Positions 53,850 through 64,000 of a stretch of 64,000 nt of DNA are shown in pieces. Below the pieces are notes generated by a model, which searched no databases, was not told where the DNA came from, and saw only the letters and a list, made by a program, of their open reading frames with translations. Source of the stretch: Nostoc sp. KVJ20 (GTDB lineage Bacteria; Cyanobacteriota; Cyanobacteriia; Cyanobacteriales; Nostocaceae); assembly GCF_001712795.1 (NCBI RefSeq), contig NZ_KV757551.1:1-64000 (forward strand), read 5' to 3'. The position numbers were made by a program, and so were the translations under genes. Positions within the stretch are counted from its first letter, which is position 1; each line of letters begins with the position of its first letter.

Positions 53850-56800
53850 CAACGAAACCTCCATGAAGACTTACAATATTTGAAACTTCAGAATACATAC
53901 TTCCGACTTTACCTGATTGATGGGTAAATAAATTATGACAACCCACAATTATCAGGAGTTCTTGAGCGCGAGAAAATGCAACATTTACTCGTTCTGGCTT
54001 CTTAGCAAAACCTACATCTCCTTTGCTATTGTTGCGAACCATACTCACAATTACAACGGGTCTTTCCATGCCTTGAAATCTGTCTACTGTACCAGTACGA
54101 ATTTCTAGGGAGGGGAAAAGTTCAGATTGCAGACGTTCATCAATTTTTCGTAATTGAGCGCCATAAAACGTAATTACAGCAATTTCCTTTCTTGGTTCAC
54201 CATTAGCAACTTTAGAAGCCCAAGTAGTCTCAAATTGGTGACACAGACGTTCAATCGCATCAATTTCTGGAGTGTTAAAGTAGGAAGTTCCATTTCGTTG
54301 CTCTAAAAACTGATTTTCTATCGGCGTTTTTACCCAAAGAAGATGCTGAGATTCTTGGAGAATTTCACCTGCTAGATGATGTGCGCGTTTTGTATCCGGT
54401 TCCAAAATCCCAGATTCTAGTTTGCCATCATAAAACTGATTGATTGCACCCATAATAAATGGATGCATTCGATATTGTGTAGTTAGCATTTGTTTGATGC
54501 TTTCATCAGCAGATTCAAACTGACTTTTAAACAGTGATTCTTCTAAGAATTGTAGTTCGTCTCGTGTATTACCCATTGTTTGAGCAACTTCTTCTACAGT
54601 GCTAGTATCAAGCATGGGTGGTAATTGCCGATGATCGCCTACCATGACTAACTTTTTGCCTTTCAATGCTGGGATTAGTAACTCTGGTGGAGTACATTTA
54701 CTAACTTCATCAATGATGACGACATCAAAGGATTTGAATTCTTCCGAAAAACCTCTGCTTGCAGCTTGAACACAGGTGATACCGACGACGTTAGCATTAT
54801 CTAAATAAATGCGTCTTAAATCGTCGCGTAGGCGTAGCCCGCCGCAGGCATCGCGTTCAGTTGGCTGTCTTAATTTTCCTATCCAATCTTGTACATAATT
54901 CTGATACTTATTGATATAGGTTTCATCTTTTTGCAGTTGGTGTTGCCAAGATTCAAACTGAACATTGATTTTGCGTAAAAATTCTAGATTAAATAAGTTC
55001 CCATGAGAGTTTTCGAGCTTAAATTTATCAGGTATTGTTTGCCATTCTGTCAACCACCAGTTTCTTTCTACTATTAAATTTTCTGATGGTTGTGGTTGTG
55101 ATTTTTGTTCTATTTCGCGTAGATTAGTTTGTAGTTGTTGAAGCTGCTGTAGGGAAACTTCAGTTTCTTGCTTTAGTTTTGAGAGATGCTCGTGTAGAGA
55201 ATTTTGAATCGTCTCCAGCACAGAAAAAGGTTCTAGTGATGAGATTAAGCTTTCAAGCTGAATAATACAAGTTCCCCAAGAATTCACTTGATTTGAGAAT
55301 TCTTGCGGCTGCTCCCAAATATTTGATTGTGTTGTGAGATATTTTTCAATTAAAATGCGTAATTGAGCAGGTATATTTGGCTGTTGATTAATTTCTTGCA
55401 AGATATTAATCACTCGTCCAAGCTGCAAATTAGCATCTTGCTGTGCTTTTTCAGCCTCAGCTTGAGTAATAGATATTTGCTGTTGGCTAACTTCATTTTT
55501 CTGAAGTTCATTTAATTGTCGTTGCAAATGCTGAAGCTGTTGTTCAGTTTCCGTTTTGACTTTTAAAACGCATTGACGCGCATTTGCCAGGATAATTTCT
55601 AGCAATTCTTGTGTAATGCGGCTGAGAGTAGAGTCAAGATTATTCCACTCCCATGATGCGCCATAAGTTCGTTGCATTCTAATTAAGAAAACCTGGGTAT
55701 TCTCAACTAGTAACTTTCGCTGTTTGGGGTTGAGTAGCTGATAATTGTTAAACTGTTGATAGGTTTCTTGCCATTGGGTGCGATCGCTCTTTGATAGCAC
55801 CATTGGAATTTGACTAAAATTTTCTTGTAAAAAATAGCTAAAATTATGCTGTTTACCCCGTCTGTCAGTAAATCCTCCGTCTATTTCATAAGCGATCGCC
55901 TTTGTCAATAACTCCCATTCTGGTAGGTTAATTTTGTATACTTTTGGTACTATTGGTAATTTTAATGTATTAGCAAACATCAACAAACCTAGCGGCAAGT
56001 CCACTAAATTCTCTGTTAGTGGTAAACCTGATTGCTGACAATCTTTTAAGGTTTGATACAGATAAGAAGGTGCTGTAGATTTCCATTCTTTCACTGCTGA
56101 GATAATATAATCTATTTCCCGTTTACGGTTTTCCCATATCTGGATTGTTTGCTGTAGATTTTGCAGCTTGGTAAGATATTGCTGATAATCTGGTTGTAGC
56201 TGATTTAATGAGGCGAAATTTTGTTTGACAACCTGCACTGAAACCGCAACTTCTGATATAGCTTTACTTGCTTCTTGAGCATAAGTTAAAGCAGTTTTAA
56301 ATTCAGAAATTTCTATTGCTACAGTTTCACGCAACCAAGCCGCTAAACCAAAAGCGCCAAGCGCCGGACGCAAAAAGCCAAGTTCATTAGTATATTTGAT
56401 GGTTTGACGAACATTTGCTAAAAATTCTTCTACTAAACTGTTACCTTCTGTGTATGGCTTAAGAAGTGGCAAAAAATCTGTGACTTCTGGAGCTTCCCAG
56501 TTGATATTTGGTGCAGTATTTAGTATATTTTCTAACCCTGAAATTAGAGATTCAACTTCGCTCTGTTTTCCTAGAGTTTCGTTGTAAGATGTTTCTTGGT
56601 TTTTAAAGTTAGCCTCTAGCTTTAACTTATCTTTATTGAATTTAGTTTGTTGCTGATTAAATTCTTCTTCTACTTGTAAGTAAGCTGTAAATCTTGCTGA
56701 TGATGCCAGTAATTGACTAAAAATTTGGATATTTTCGAGGCGTTGAATCAGATTATTTTCACAGTCAGTTGCAGTATTTTCTAGCCATCTACCAATCACT

Positions 56801-58332
56801 TGGTCTTCTAAAAATGGCTGTCCTTCGTCGCCAACTTTCTCGGCTCTACCCTTGCGTACAGCCCGAATCACTGGGTTGTGAACTAATCGACTGAGGGCGT
56901 TATCTACTGCTAAATTGGCTTGAGAAGCAATTAGAGTTCGTCCACCACGAAGGGCAATTTGATAGCAAATCTCGGCAATTACGGTAGTTTTACCAGTACC
57001 CGGTGGCCCTTGAATAAGAACAAGATCCTTAGCGGCAAGTACCTTTTCTACTGCTGCTTTCTGACCAGGATTAGCAGAAGATAACAACAAATCTTGTGGC
57101 TGAAGTTCAACAGTTGTTTTGATTTGTCGAGCCTGAGAAGCATCGAATAAAAAGTTACCCAAATAAGGATTTTGGGTGTAACCATTATTCAAATCATCTA
57201 AAGCTTTTTTCTTGCGCTGAATCTGCTGAATATCACCAACTGCTTCAAAACATAAAAATCCTGTATCTGGCAACTTATAACGCTCTGTTGCCATATATTC
57301 AGCTAAATCGCGTTCTAATCTGAGGCTGATAATACAACGGTTGGGGTCAACTTCCTCAACAGTCCCTAATTGACGACCGCTAATCCAATTTTTACCGACG
57401 GGTGCAGTTTCAAAAAGCTTTAAATCTTCGTTTTTTGTGCGTCTTGCTCGTTCCCAAAAATTGTCAACATCAAGGGAATTTTGATAAAACCCGTCAAGGG
57501 TGGCTGAGGCTACATCTATTTCAAAACTTATCCGTCTTTTGAAATTATAGTTATGACTTACATAACGCACACAAAATTGACGCGCTTTAGCAATTTTTTC
57601 TTCAATCTGCAAAAAGGCTTTCCAAGCTTTCAGCTGATCTTCTGTAGGCACATGATCGCCACAAACTGGCGCGGCGGCGATGCGTTTCAATGTTGCAGGC
57701 GGTATGTCGAGATGATGCTGATGATTAGGCAGCAAACGTAAGCGACAAGGTACAGCATAGCTATCAGAGTGTGCCCGTGAGGGTTGTAATAAGTAAGCCG
57801 ACAGTATTTTTAAACTGCCGCGTCCATCTTTTTGTACAGCTGCTCGAAATCCTAATGTTTTTCTGAGCTTCTCTAGTCTTGCGGGTAACTGAAACTCATC
57901 GGAGTCTGTTGCTATTGTCAAATCCCAAATTTCTTCTCTTGCCTCTTTCCCCGCGCCTTTGCGACGCACATAAAAGAGAGAAGGTTTTTTACCGACACAT
58001 TCATACATTAACTCATTGGCGCGATCGCGCCGCTCCCGAAATTCGGGATATGATTTCAGGGCAGTTTCCCCTTCCAGATGACGGATAAAACTATCAATTG
58101 CTGAAGCTATAAATGTATAGCCCCAATCTTCAGAGGTTATTTTAGTAGTTTTCGAGGATTTTGCTGTTAGTTTATTTACTGCTACACGAATACGTTCTGC
58201 TTCGGATTCTGAGATACTGCTAGTATGACTTTTGACTACAATTTTGAGCTTTTCACAAATTACTAATAGCTTTTTACTATCTAAATTTAATTCTTTTGCT
58301 AGTTCGTAGATTCTGGGTTTGCCGTTATTCAT
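53827..58332 (-). CDS. Large superfamily 1 DNA/RNA helicase (Upf1/DNA2-like) with IF-2-like N-terminus
   Basis: 1501 residues. Residues 1-55 ([20 protein letters not shown] then [17 protein letters not shown]) closely resemble the N-terminal module of cyanobacterial translation factor IF-2. The helicase core has Walker [10 protein letters not shown] near 445, Walker [10 protein letters not shown] near 1206, [15 protein letters not shown] near 1295 and [13 protein letters not shown] near 1420. About 600 residues of Gln/Glu-rich coiled coil separate motifs I and II. ATG 58332 is chosen because IF-2-type proteins start MNNGK; a GTG six codons upstream is possible. Its end overlaps a PLD-gene stump. 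The COG1112-like helicase plus PLD arrangement is known from defence systems. Confidence 0.87.
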   Translation of the reverse strand: MNNGKPRIYELAKELNLDSKKLLVICEKLKIVVKSHTSSISESEAERIRVAVNKLTAKSSKTTKITSEDWGYTFIASAIDSFIRHLEGETALKSYPEFRERRDRANELMYECVGKKPSLFYVRRKGAGKEAREEIWDLTIATDSDEFQLPARLEKLRKTLGFRAAVQKDGRGSLKILSAYLLQPSRAHSDSYAVPCRLRLLPNHQHHLDIPPATLKRIAAAPVCGDHVPTEDQLKAWKAFLQIEEKIAKARQFCVRYVSHNYNFKRRISFEIDVASATLDGFYQNSLDVDNFWERARRTKNEDLKLFETAPVGKNWISGRQLGTVEEVDPNRCIISLRLERDLAEYMATERYKLPDTGFLCFEAVGDIQQIQRKKKALDDLNNGYTQNPYLGNFLFDASQARQIKTTVELQPQDLLLSSANPGQKAAVEKVLAAKDLVLIQGPPGTGKTTVIAEICYQIALRGGRTLIASQANLAVDNALSRLVHNPVIRAVRKGRAEKVGDEGQPFLEDQVIGRWLENTATDCENNLIQRLENIQIFSQLLASSARFTAYLQVEEEFNQQQTKFNKDKLKLEANFKNQETSYNETLGKQSEVESLISGLENILNTAPNINWEAPEVTDFLPLLKPYTEGNSLVEEFLANVRQTIKYTNELGFLRPALGAFGLAAWLRETVAIEISEFKTALTYAQEASKAISEVAVSVQVVKQNFASLNQLQPDYQQYLTKLQNLQQTIQIWENRKREIDYIISAVKEWKSTAPSYLYQTLKDCQQSGLPLTENLVDLPLGLLMFANTLKLPIVPKVYKINLPEWELLTKAIAYEIDGGFTDRRGKQHNFSYFLQENFSQIPMVLSKSDRTQWQETYQQFNNYQLLNPKQRKLLVENTQVFLIRMQRTYGASWEWNNLDSTLSRITQELLEIILANARQCVLKVKTETEQQLQHLQRQLNELQKNEVSQQQISITQAEAEKAQQDANLQLGRVINILQEINQQPNIPAQLRILIEKYLTTQSNIWEQPQEFSNQVNSWGTCIIQLESLISSLEPFSVLETIQNSLHEHLSKLKQETEVSLQQLQQLQTNLREIEQKSQPQPSENLIVERNWWLTEWQTIPDKFKLENSHGNLFNLEFLRKINVQFESWQHQLQKDETYINKYQNYVQDWIGKLRQPTERDACGGLRLRDDLRRIYLDNANVVGITCVQAASRGFSEEFKSFDVVIIDEVSKCTPPELLIPALKGKKLVMVGDHRQLPPMLDTSTVEEVAQTMGNTRDELQFLEESLFKSQFESADESIKQMLTTQYRMHPFIMGAINQFYDGKLESGILEPDTKRAHHLAGEILQESQHLLWVKTPIENQFLEQRNGTSYFNTPEIDAIERLCHQFETTWASKVANGEPRKEIAVITFYGAQLRKIDERLQSELFPSLEIRTGTVDRFQGMERPVVIVSMVRNNSKGDVGFAKKPERVNVAFSRAQELLIIVGCHNLFTHQSGKVGSMYSEVSNIVSLHGGFVDVSRLFS
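54825..54855. repeat. GC-rich dispersed repeat inserted in the helicase frame
   Basis: The sequence cgcgtaggcgtagcccgccg and onward to caggcatcgcg is the common Nostoc-type repeat with a gcgtagcccgccgcaggc core. On the coding strand it reads in frame as [10 protein letters not shown] between helicase motifs. Confidence 0.75.
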
Positions 58333-58496
58333 CCACTGCTGCCTTTGCACACAAAGTTTTTATATTTTAAAACTTACGCAATAACTCTCTGAAAGTTTTA
58401 TTCCTTCTCTTCTCTACGAGAGGCTGCACCAAATTTATGAAAATCCTGATTTAATATAATATTCATTGTAAATGTTGCTACTAACCTGGGGCAGTG

Positions 58497-58868
58497 TTAG
58501 CCCAACTGTCTTGAACGTTTTAGGAATCTAACAACACTTTTTGCGACTACTGCAAGCATGATTATTATGACACCATAAAACAAGGCATCTAATAAAAATG
58601 CCCCAATATTTATATTCTGGAAATCTTCAACCCCGATTCTCCCCCAGCCGTGTACAGGTGAACCAGCATTATCGTCATGCACTATTGGGAATGGAAACCC
58701 AGCCGTTAAGGAATTACCACCCATACATGCATTTAGAGGACATGGTTCACTGAAGCAGAATCGCTCACAACCAGGAGGATTCTGATACCACAACGATAAT
58801 AGAACGAATGGAATTCCTAACAATGAACTGAATATTATTGCTGCGATCGCTTTTCTAAATTTGCTCAT
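58497..58868 (-). CDS. Hypothetical two-helix membrane protein
   Basis: 123 residues with an N-terminal helix (about 8-27), a 50-residue external loop containing four cysteines (CERFCFSEPCPLNAC, probably disulfide-linked) and a C-terminal helix (about 90-115) before a basic tail. I do not recognise the family. It lies between the helicase and the deacetylase-like gene, on the same strand. Confidence 0.65.
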   Translation of the reverse strand: MSKFRKAIAAIIFSSLLGIPFVLLSLWYQNPPGCERFCFSEPCPLNACMGGNSLTAGFPFPIVHDDNAGSPVHGWGRIGVEDFQNINIGAFLLDALFYGVIIIMLAVVAKSVVRFLKRSRQLG

Positions 58869-58922
58869 CTCAGGAATTTATAAAAAATCGATTAGTCCAT
58901 CAAAAAAATTCAAGAGGCTGGA

Positions 58923-59840
58923 TCAAAGTTTGTACTGCTGGTAAACTTCACTGGCGGCGCGATGCAGCAGGGAATGTCGCCAAACTAAAGATTTCATATC
59001 ATCCGCATAACCGCCGCCGATGACGCAGGCGACAGGATAACCGCTACTCATACAGGTACTTAAAACCTGCATTTCTCGGCGGAAAATCCCGGCATCGGTA
59101 AGGGCTAATTTGCCTAAGCGATCGCCTATGTGAGGATCTACACCTGCATCATAAAATACTAAGTCTGGCTTGACTTTAGATAATAAATCTGATAAGTAAT
59201 TTGCCAAAGTTTGTAAATAAGCATCATCCTCCATTCCCACCGGCAAAGGAACATCCAAATCGCTGTTTTGTTTAGTACCGGGGAAATTGACTTCGCAGTG
59301 CATGGAGAAAGTAAAAACGCTATCGTCGTTTTGGAAGATAAAAGCTGTGCCGTCTCCTTGATGGACATCCAAATCCACAATGAGGATTTTTTGGACAAGT
59401 CCAATTTTTTGTAAAACGCGACAGGCGATCGCTAAATCGTTGAAAATACAAAAACCAGACCCATAACTAGGAAAGGCATGATGAGTTCCACCAGCAGTAT
59501 TGCAAGCTAAACCTTGACTTAATGCTAGTTTAGCAGTAAGTATCGTACCACCTACCGCGACACAGGTACGATTTGCTAATGCTGGACTCCAAGGCAAACC
59601 AATGCGACGCTGTGCTTTGGGATCTAGGGTTCCTTCGCAATAAGCTTGAACATAATTTGGGGTGTGGACTAACTCTATCAACTCTAGGGGCGGACGTTCA
59701 GGTGTGTGAAATTGTTCTTGATTAGCTACACCATCAGCTAACAGCAATTCGTAGAGTTTTCGGAATTTAGACATCGGAAAGCGATGTCCTTCAGGTAGGG
59801 GAGCAATATAATCTGGGTGGTAAATAATTGGCAAGTCCAT
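58923..59840 (-). CDS. Histone-deacetylase-family protein (class II-like deacetylase)
   Basis: 305-residue zinc deacetylase of the AcuC/HDAC fold. Zinc ligands and catalytic residues lie in GGTHHAF, ILIVDLDVHQGDGTA and FYDAGVDPHIGD. In bacteria these enzymes act on acetylated proteins, polyamines or other amides; the substrate here is unknown. Length and motif order are normal. Confidence 0.92.
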   Translation of the reverse strand: MDLPIIYHPDYIAPLPEGHRFPMSKFRKLYELLLADGVANQEQFHTPERPPLELIELVHTPNYVQAYCEGTLDPKAQRRIGLPWSPALANRTCVAVGGTILTAKLALSQGLACNTAGGTHHAFPSYGSGFCIFNDLAIACRVLQKIGLVQKILIVDLDVHQGDGTAFIFQNDDSVFTFSMHCEVNFPGTKQNSDLDVPLPVGMEDDAYLQTLANYLSDLLSKVKPDLVFYDAGVDPHIGDRLGKLALTDAGIFRREMQVLSTCMSSGYPVACVIGGGYADDMKSLVWRHSLLHRAASEVYQQYKL

Positions 59841-59989
59841 AATCGAGAAAATCTCAAGCAGCTAATCTGACAACTAGTTACCTTGGTGGGGTAAAGGGTA
59901 AGGGGTAAAGGGAAAAGGTTTTTAGCTGCTGTCCCTTAGAGGATGTTTGAAAAGTCCTCTTGTCGGGATCAAAAATTTTAGATCCCCCT

Positions 59990-60310
59990 AACCCCCCTTT
60001 TTTCAACTACGGTGTACATACAAGTCCTTCTCACCCCCTCTAACTCCCCCTTGCCAAGGCTACGGTGTACACACAAGTCTGAAATAGCTGATTATCCAAG
60101 GTTTTACCCCACCCTAACCCTCCCCTTGGAAAGGGGAGGGAACTGTATTTCTAGTTTCCCCCCTTTCCAAGGGGGGATTAAGGGGGGTAATTCGACTTGT
60201 GTGTACACTGTAGCTTGCCAAGTGGAAGAACCAGATATTTCCCCCCTTTGCAAGGGGGGACTAAGGGGGGTAAATCCAGGGTTGATGTGTTGATACACCG
60301 TAGCCTTTTT
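59990..60310. repeat. Repeat island with CTACGGTGTACACACAAGTC ends and ccttggaaaggggag units
   Basis: The 20-bp end occurs at 60007-60026 (one mismatch), 60060-60079 and, inverted, at 60194-60213, with a partial copy at 60293-60304. Between 60060 and 60213 lies a 154-bp unit with ccccttggaaaggggaggg and ccccctttccaagggggg arms. No gene is present in the whole 59841-60414 interval. Confidence 0.8.
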
Positions 60311-60360
60311 TCAAGGGAGTTAGAGGGGATCTAAAAATGCCCAAAGTCACAGCGAAACAC

Positions 60361-60391
60361 AAAAAAAGGGATAAGCCCAAAAGCCTATCCC
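60361..60391 (-). terminator. Rho-independent terminator of ahcY
   Basis: On the minus strand gggataggc pairs with gcttatccc (9 bp, one G-U pair), with a 6-nt loop, and is followed by seven T. It lies 23 bp after the stop. Confidence 0.9.
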
Positions 60392-60414
60392 CAAAAAATC
60401 AACAAATCAATGTA

Positions 60415-61698
<1,284 letters not shown>

Positions 61699-61739
61699 TT
61701 ACCTCAAAAAATTAAAAAAGTTACGTAAATTTTACGCAC

Positions 61740-62084
61740 TCTACTAGGTTATTGTACAACTTGCGATTTTTGCTTGTATTTAGCAAATCACTAGTCAATA
61801 CTCCTCAAGACTAGCTTGACGTTTGCTTACCCTAATGTCAACTTCATCGCCAGGTTCTTTCTTTTTGTTTTATCTTTGGTAAGAGGAATACTTTTTTCAG
61901 CCTTGTTTCCTAATTTTAGGTATATTGTCATCTGTCTAAAGATAGAAAACAAACACAAAAACATCGAAGTTTCATCATTTGAAGAGAAAACCTCAACTTT
62001 AGATAGGTACATTTACCCAAAGAAATTGCGGAGGATGGTTATAGAAGTAGTTACTAGTAAATTTTTTTTCAAGGAGGTGTTTGA
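61740..62084. other. Divergent intergenic region ahcY / mscS-like
   Basis: AT-rich 345 bp between divergent starts. Frames across it (for example 61816-62127) overlap the channel gene start in another frame and look spurious. AAGGAGGTGTTTGA precedes the GTG of the channel gene. Confidence 0.5.
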
Positions 62085-63743
62085 GTGCGTTTTCAATTTT
62101 TGGCGATCGCCAGTTCAATGGCCATAGCTGTTGTATCTGTGCCAAAAGCCACAGCCCAGATCCCTTTTCTCCCTCAACTGCAAGCTCCCAGTAGTGTGAG
62201 TAATGACACAGATAACAGAATTGTTTCGGGCTGGGTTTATTTAGATGGTCGGCGGTTGTTTCAGATAGCGGCATCAAGAACCAACTTTCCCGAACGTATA
62301 GAAAACGTCCAGCAGAATTTGGAGAGAATTAGCCAAAGTTACTTTCAGTCATCTGGAAACAACGAAGCCAAGGTAGAGGTTGGGAAAGTAAATGACTTAC
62401 CAGTAATTTATATCAATAGCCAATACCTGATGACCATTACTTCCGATGATGCCAGATTGCGACAGGTAGACATGGCAACATCGGCAAATCAAATCAGAGA
62501 TGCCTTGCAACAAGACTTGCAACAAGCAAAGGAAGAAAGACAAACTCAATTTTTAATCGACCAAGGTAAAATTGCTGCGGGCATTGGATTGGTGATGATT
62601 CTCATGAGTTTGGGGGTATATAGCTGGCAGCAACGTTCCAAAAAGGATTTACTAAACCCCATTGCCTATCAAACCAACATAGGGGCTTTAAACTCCCCAA
62701 TTACACCAGCAGCAGCCCAACCAATTGCAACACAACTGAATCAACAGCAACATCGACATCTCCAAGAAGTTAAGAGACGATTGTTTCAGCTAAGTCAAGC
62801 TGGAATTTGGGGAGGTGGAAGCTTCTTTATTTTGGGTCTATTTCCCTATACACGAGCGTTTCAAGTCGGAATTCTCAATGCTGCCCAATTTCCTTTGCGA
62901 TTAGGTGTCGTGTTATTGGGAACCTATGTAGTGATCCGTTTAACCTACGCCCTGATTGACCGCTTCACCACCACTTTAATTAGCAGTGGTGCTTTACTGA
63001 CTCCCGAAAGTTCTGAACGGCTGCAACTGCGAGTTTCCACATTTTCTGGTGTGACTAAAAGCATCGCTACTGGGATCTGCGTAGGAGTAGGCTTCTTGCT
63101 AGCGCTGGTGGCATTGGGGATAGATATCGTTCCCTTGCTAGCGGGTGCGAGTTTAGTTGGTGTTGCGGTGTCTTTAGCCTCGCAAAACTTAATTAAAGAT
63201 GCGATTAATGGTTTCTTGATCATTCTAGAAGACCAGTACGCTTTAGGCGACGTGATTAATGTGGGAGACGTGGGAGGCTTAGTAGAAAATTTGAATCTGC
63301 GGATGACCCAACTACGAGATTCTGAAGGACGCTTAATTACGATTCCCAATAGTGAAATTAAAGTTGTTGCTAATCTTTCTAGTCGTTGGTCAAGAGCCGA
63401 TTTAACAATTCCCATCGCCTACCAAGCCAATACAGAAGAGGCTTTGAAGTTGATTAAAACTGTTGCCAACCAGATGAATCAAGAACTGCAATGGCAACGT
63501 CAAATTTTGGAACCGCCACAAGTTTTGGGAATAGATCAATTTGGCGATCGCGGTTTGATTATTCGCGTCTGGATAAAAACACAGCCCCTCAAACAATGGG
63601 ATGTAGCACGAGAGTTTCGCCGCCGCCTGAAAATTGCCCTAGACGAAGCTGGAATTTCTATTTCTGTCCCTCAACAAGCAATTTGGGTCAATGATGAGCA
63701 GTTGTTAAATTTTCAAGGTAATGGCAATGGCAAAGCTAATTAG
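62085..63743 (+). CDS. MscS-family mechanosensitive channel
   Basis: 552 residues, GTG start 62085 behind AAGGAGGTG. It has a signal sequence (FLAIASSMAIAVVSVPKATAQ), a periplasmic domain of about 140 residues, a membrane helix near 165-185, and then the MscS core. Helices about 240-345 include the pore-lining GIDIVPLLAGASLVGVAVSLASQNLIKDAINGF, followed by the beta domain (DVINVGDVGGLVENLNLRMTQL and ITIPNSEIK). It should open when the membrane is stretched by osmotic downshock. It belongs to the longer cyanobacterial MscS relatives. Confidence 0.94.
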   Translation: MRFQFLAIASSMAIAVVSVPKATAQIPFLPQLQAPSSVSNDTDNRIVSGWVYLDGRRLFQIAASRTNFPERIENVQQNLERISQSYFQSSGNNEAKVEVGKVNDLPVIYINSQYLMTITSDDARLRQVDMATSANQIRDALQQDLQQAKEERQTQFLIDQGKIAAGIGLVMILMSLGVYSWQQRSKKDLLNPIAYQTNIGALNSPITPAAAQPIATQLNQQQHRHLQEVKRRLFQLSQAGIWGGGSFFILGLFPYTRAFQVGILNAAQFPLRLGVVLLGTYVVIRLTYALIDRFTTTLISSGALLTPESSERLQLRVSTFSGVTKSIATGICVGVGFLLALVALGIDIVPLLAGASLVGVAVSLASQNLIKDAINGFLIILEDQYALGDVINVGDVGGLVENLNLRMTQLRDSEGRLITIPNSEIKVVANLSSRWSRADLTIPIAYQANTEEALKLIKTVANQMNQELQWQRQILEPPQVLGIDQFGDRGLIIRVWIKTQPLKQWDVAREFRRRLKIALDEAGISISVPQQAIWVNDEQLLNFQGNGNGKAN

Positions 63744-63774
63744 AAATTTGGCTTCATAACCGCATTCTTCAGTT

Positions 63775-64000
63775 ACCTCATTCCCAGTTTGAGACTGGGA
63801 ATGTCCCTTGCTGGGGGTAGCAGCCCAATGAACAGCATAGCTAGAGGCTAGAAACGAGGTTTAAAAAGTCTTCAATGCTCAATTTTGTGCTTAAGTCTTT
63901 CTGGCAAAGCTCCTAGTTTTAAATTACCCCCCCTTAATTCCCCCTTGGAAAAGGCTACGGTGCAGTGTACACACAAGTCTAATTACCCCCCTTAATCCCC
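63775..64000. repeat. Repeat cluster at the window's right end
   Basis: A palindrome, ttcccagtttgagactgggaa (63781-63801), is followed by ccccccttaattcccccttgg and a copy of the ctacggtg-tacacacaagtc end at 63955-63979 with a 5-bp insertion (cagtg). The same elements occur at 2.8-3.1 kb and 60.0-60.3 kb. The window stops inside the cluster. Confidence 0.75.

Noticed and set aside
61816..62127. 103-codon frame overlapping the mscS-like gene start
   Set aside because: It is AT-rich noncoding-type sequence and overlaps a well supported GTG start with a strong ribosome site in another frame.

Overview
The window looks like chromosome of a filamentous, probably heterocyst-forming cyanobacterium close to Nostoc/Calothrix. 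The evidence is the very frequent HIP1 octamer (gcgatcgc), the tandem heptamer repeats (STRR type) between and inside genes, a complete phycocyanin rod operon with its bilin lyases, the cyanobacterial forms of RpoZ, GshA and the DUF1818 protein, and hopanoid genes. No phage, IS transposase, rRNA or CRISPR array was seen. Two tRNA genes are present.

Layout. 1-6.2 kb: a CBS-domain site-2 protease, a two-domain sulfurtransferase, a small membrane protein, a GAF/LuxR regulator and a membrane GGDEF-EAL protein, with repeat islands between them. 6.5-12.5 kb: a hopanoid side-chain cluster, with hpnG divergent from an RND permease that overlaps hpnA, followed by hpnH. A decayed alpha/beta-hydrolase remnant follows. 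13.5-18.7 kb: cpcB-cpcA-two rod linkers-cpcD-cpcE-cpcF. The biliproteins and rod linkers are almost free of methionine and cysteine, the signature of the sulfur-sparing phycocyanin known from Calothrix PCC 7601. 18.8-29.5 kb: NERD protein, HD phosphohydrolase, bifunctional proline oxidation enzyme, small proteins, tRNA-Pro, rpoZ, a fasciclin protein and a GH13 amylase. 30-40 kb: a subtilisin-like protease followed by a small protein that resembles the protease's own N-terminal domain, then glgC, a P-loop kinase, a DnaJ protein, GST, two peroxiredoxin-family genes and a glycogen-debranching enzyme. 40-48.5 kb: tRNA-Met, a LysM/M23 peptidase, trmL, gshA, a PLD-family protein and a BASS transporter. 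48.5-53.4 kb: a chaperone-usher surface-fibre operon. 53.8-58.3 kb: a very large superfamily 1 helicase with an IF-2-like N-terminus. 58.5-63.7 kb: a small membrane protein, a histone-deacetylase-like enzyme, ahcY and an MscS channel.

The most interesting points are: (1) the Met/Cys-depleted phycocyanin operon linked to its own lyase pair; (2) the subtilase plus a free propeptide-like protein, a candidate protease-inhibitor or folding-chaperone pair; (3) the helicase whose 3' end overlaps a 25-codon stump of the PLD gene found intact 6 kb away, which implies a broken helicase-PLD operon, possibly of defence type; (4) repeats that have entered reading frames in frame in at least five genes; (5) several families of short inverted-repeat (MITE-like) elements, one with perfect 16-bp ends.
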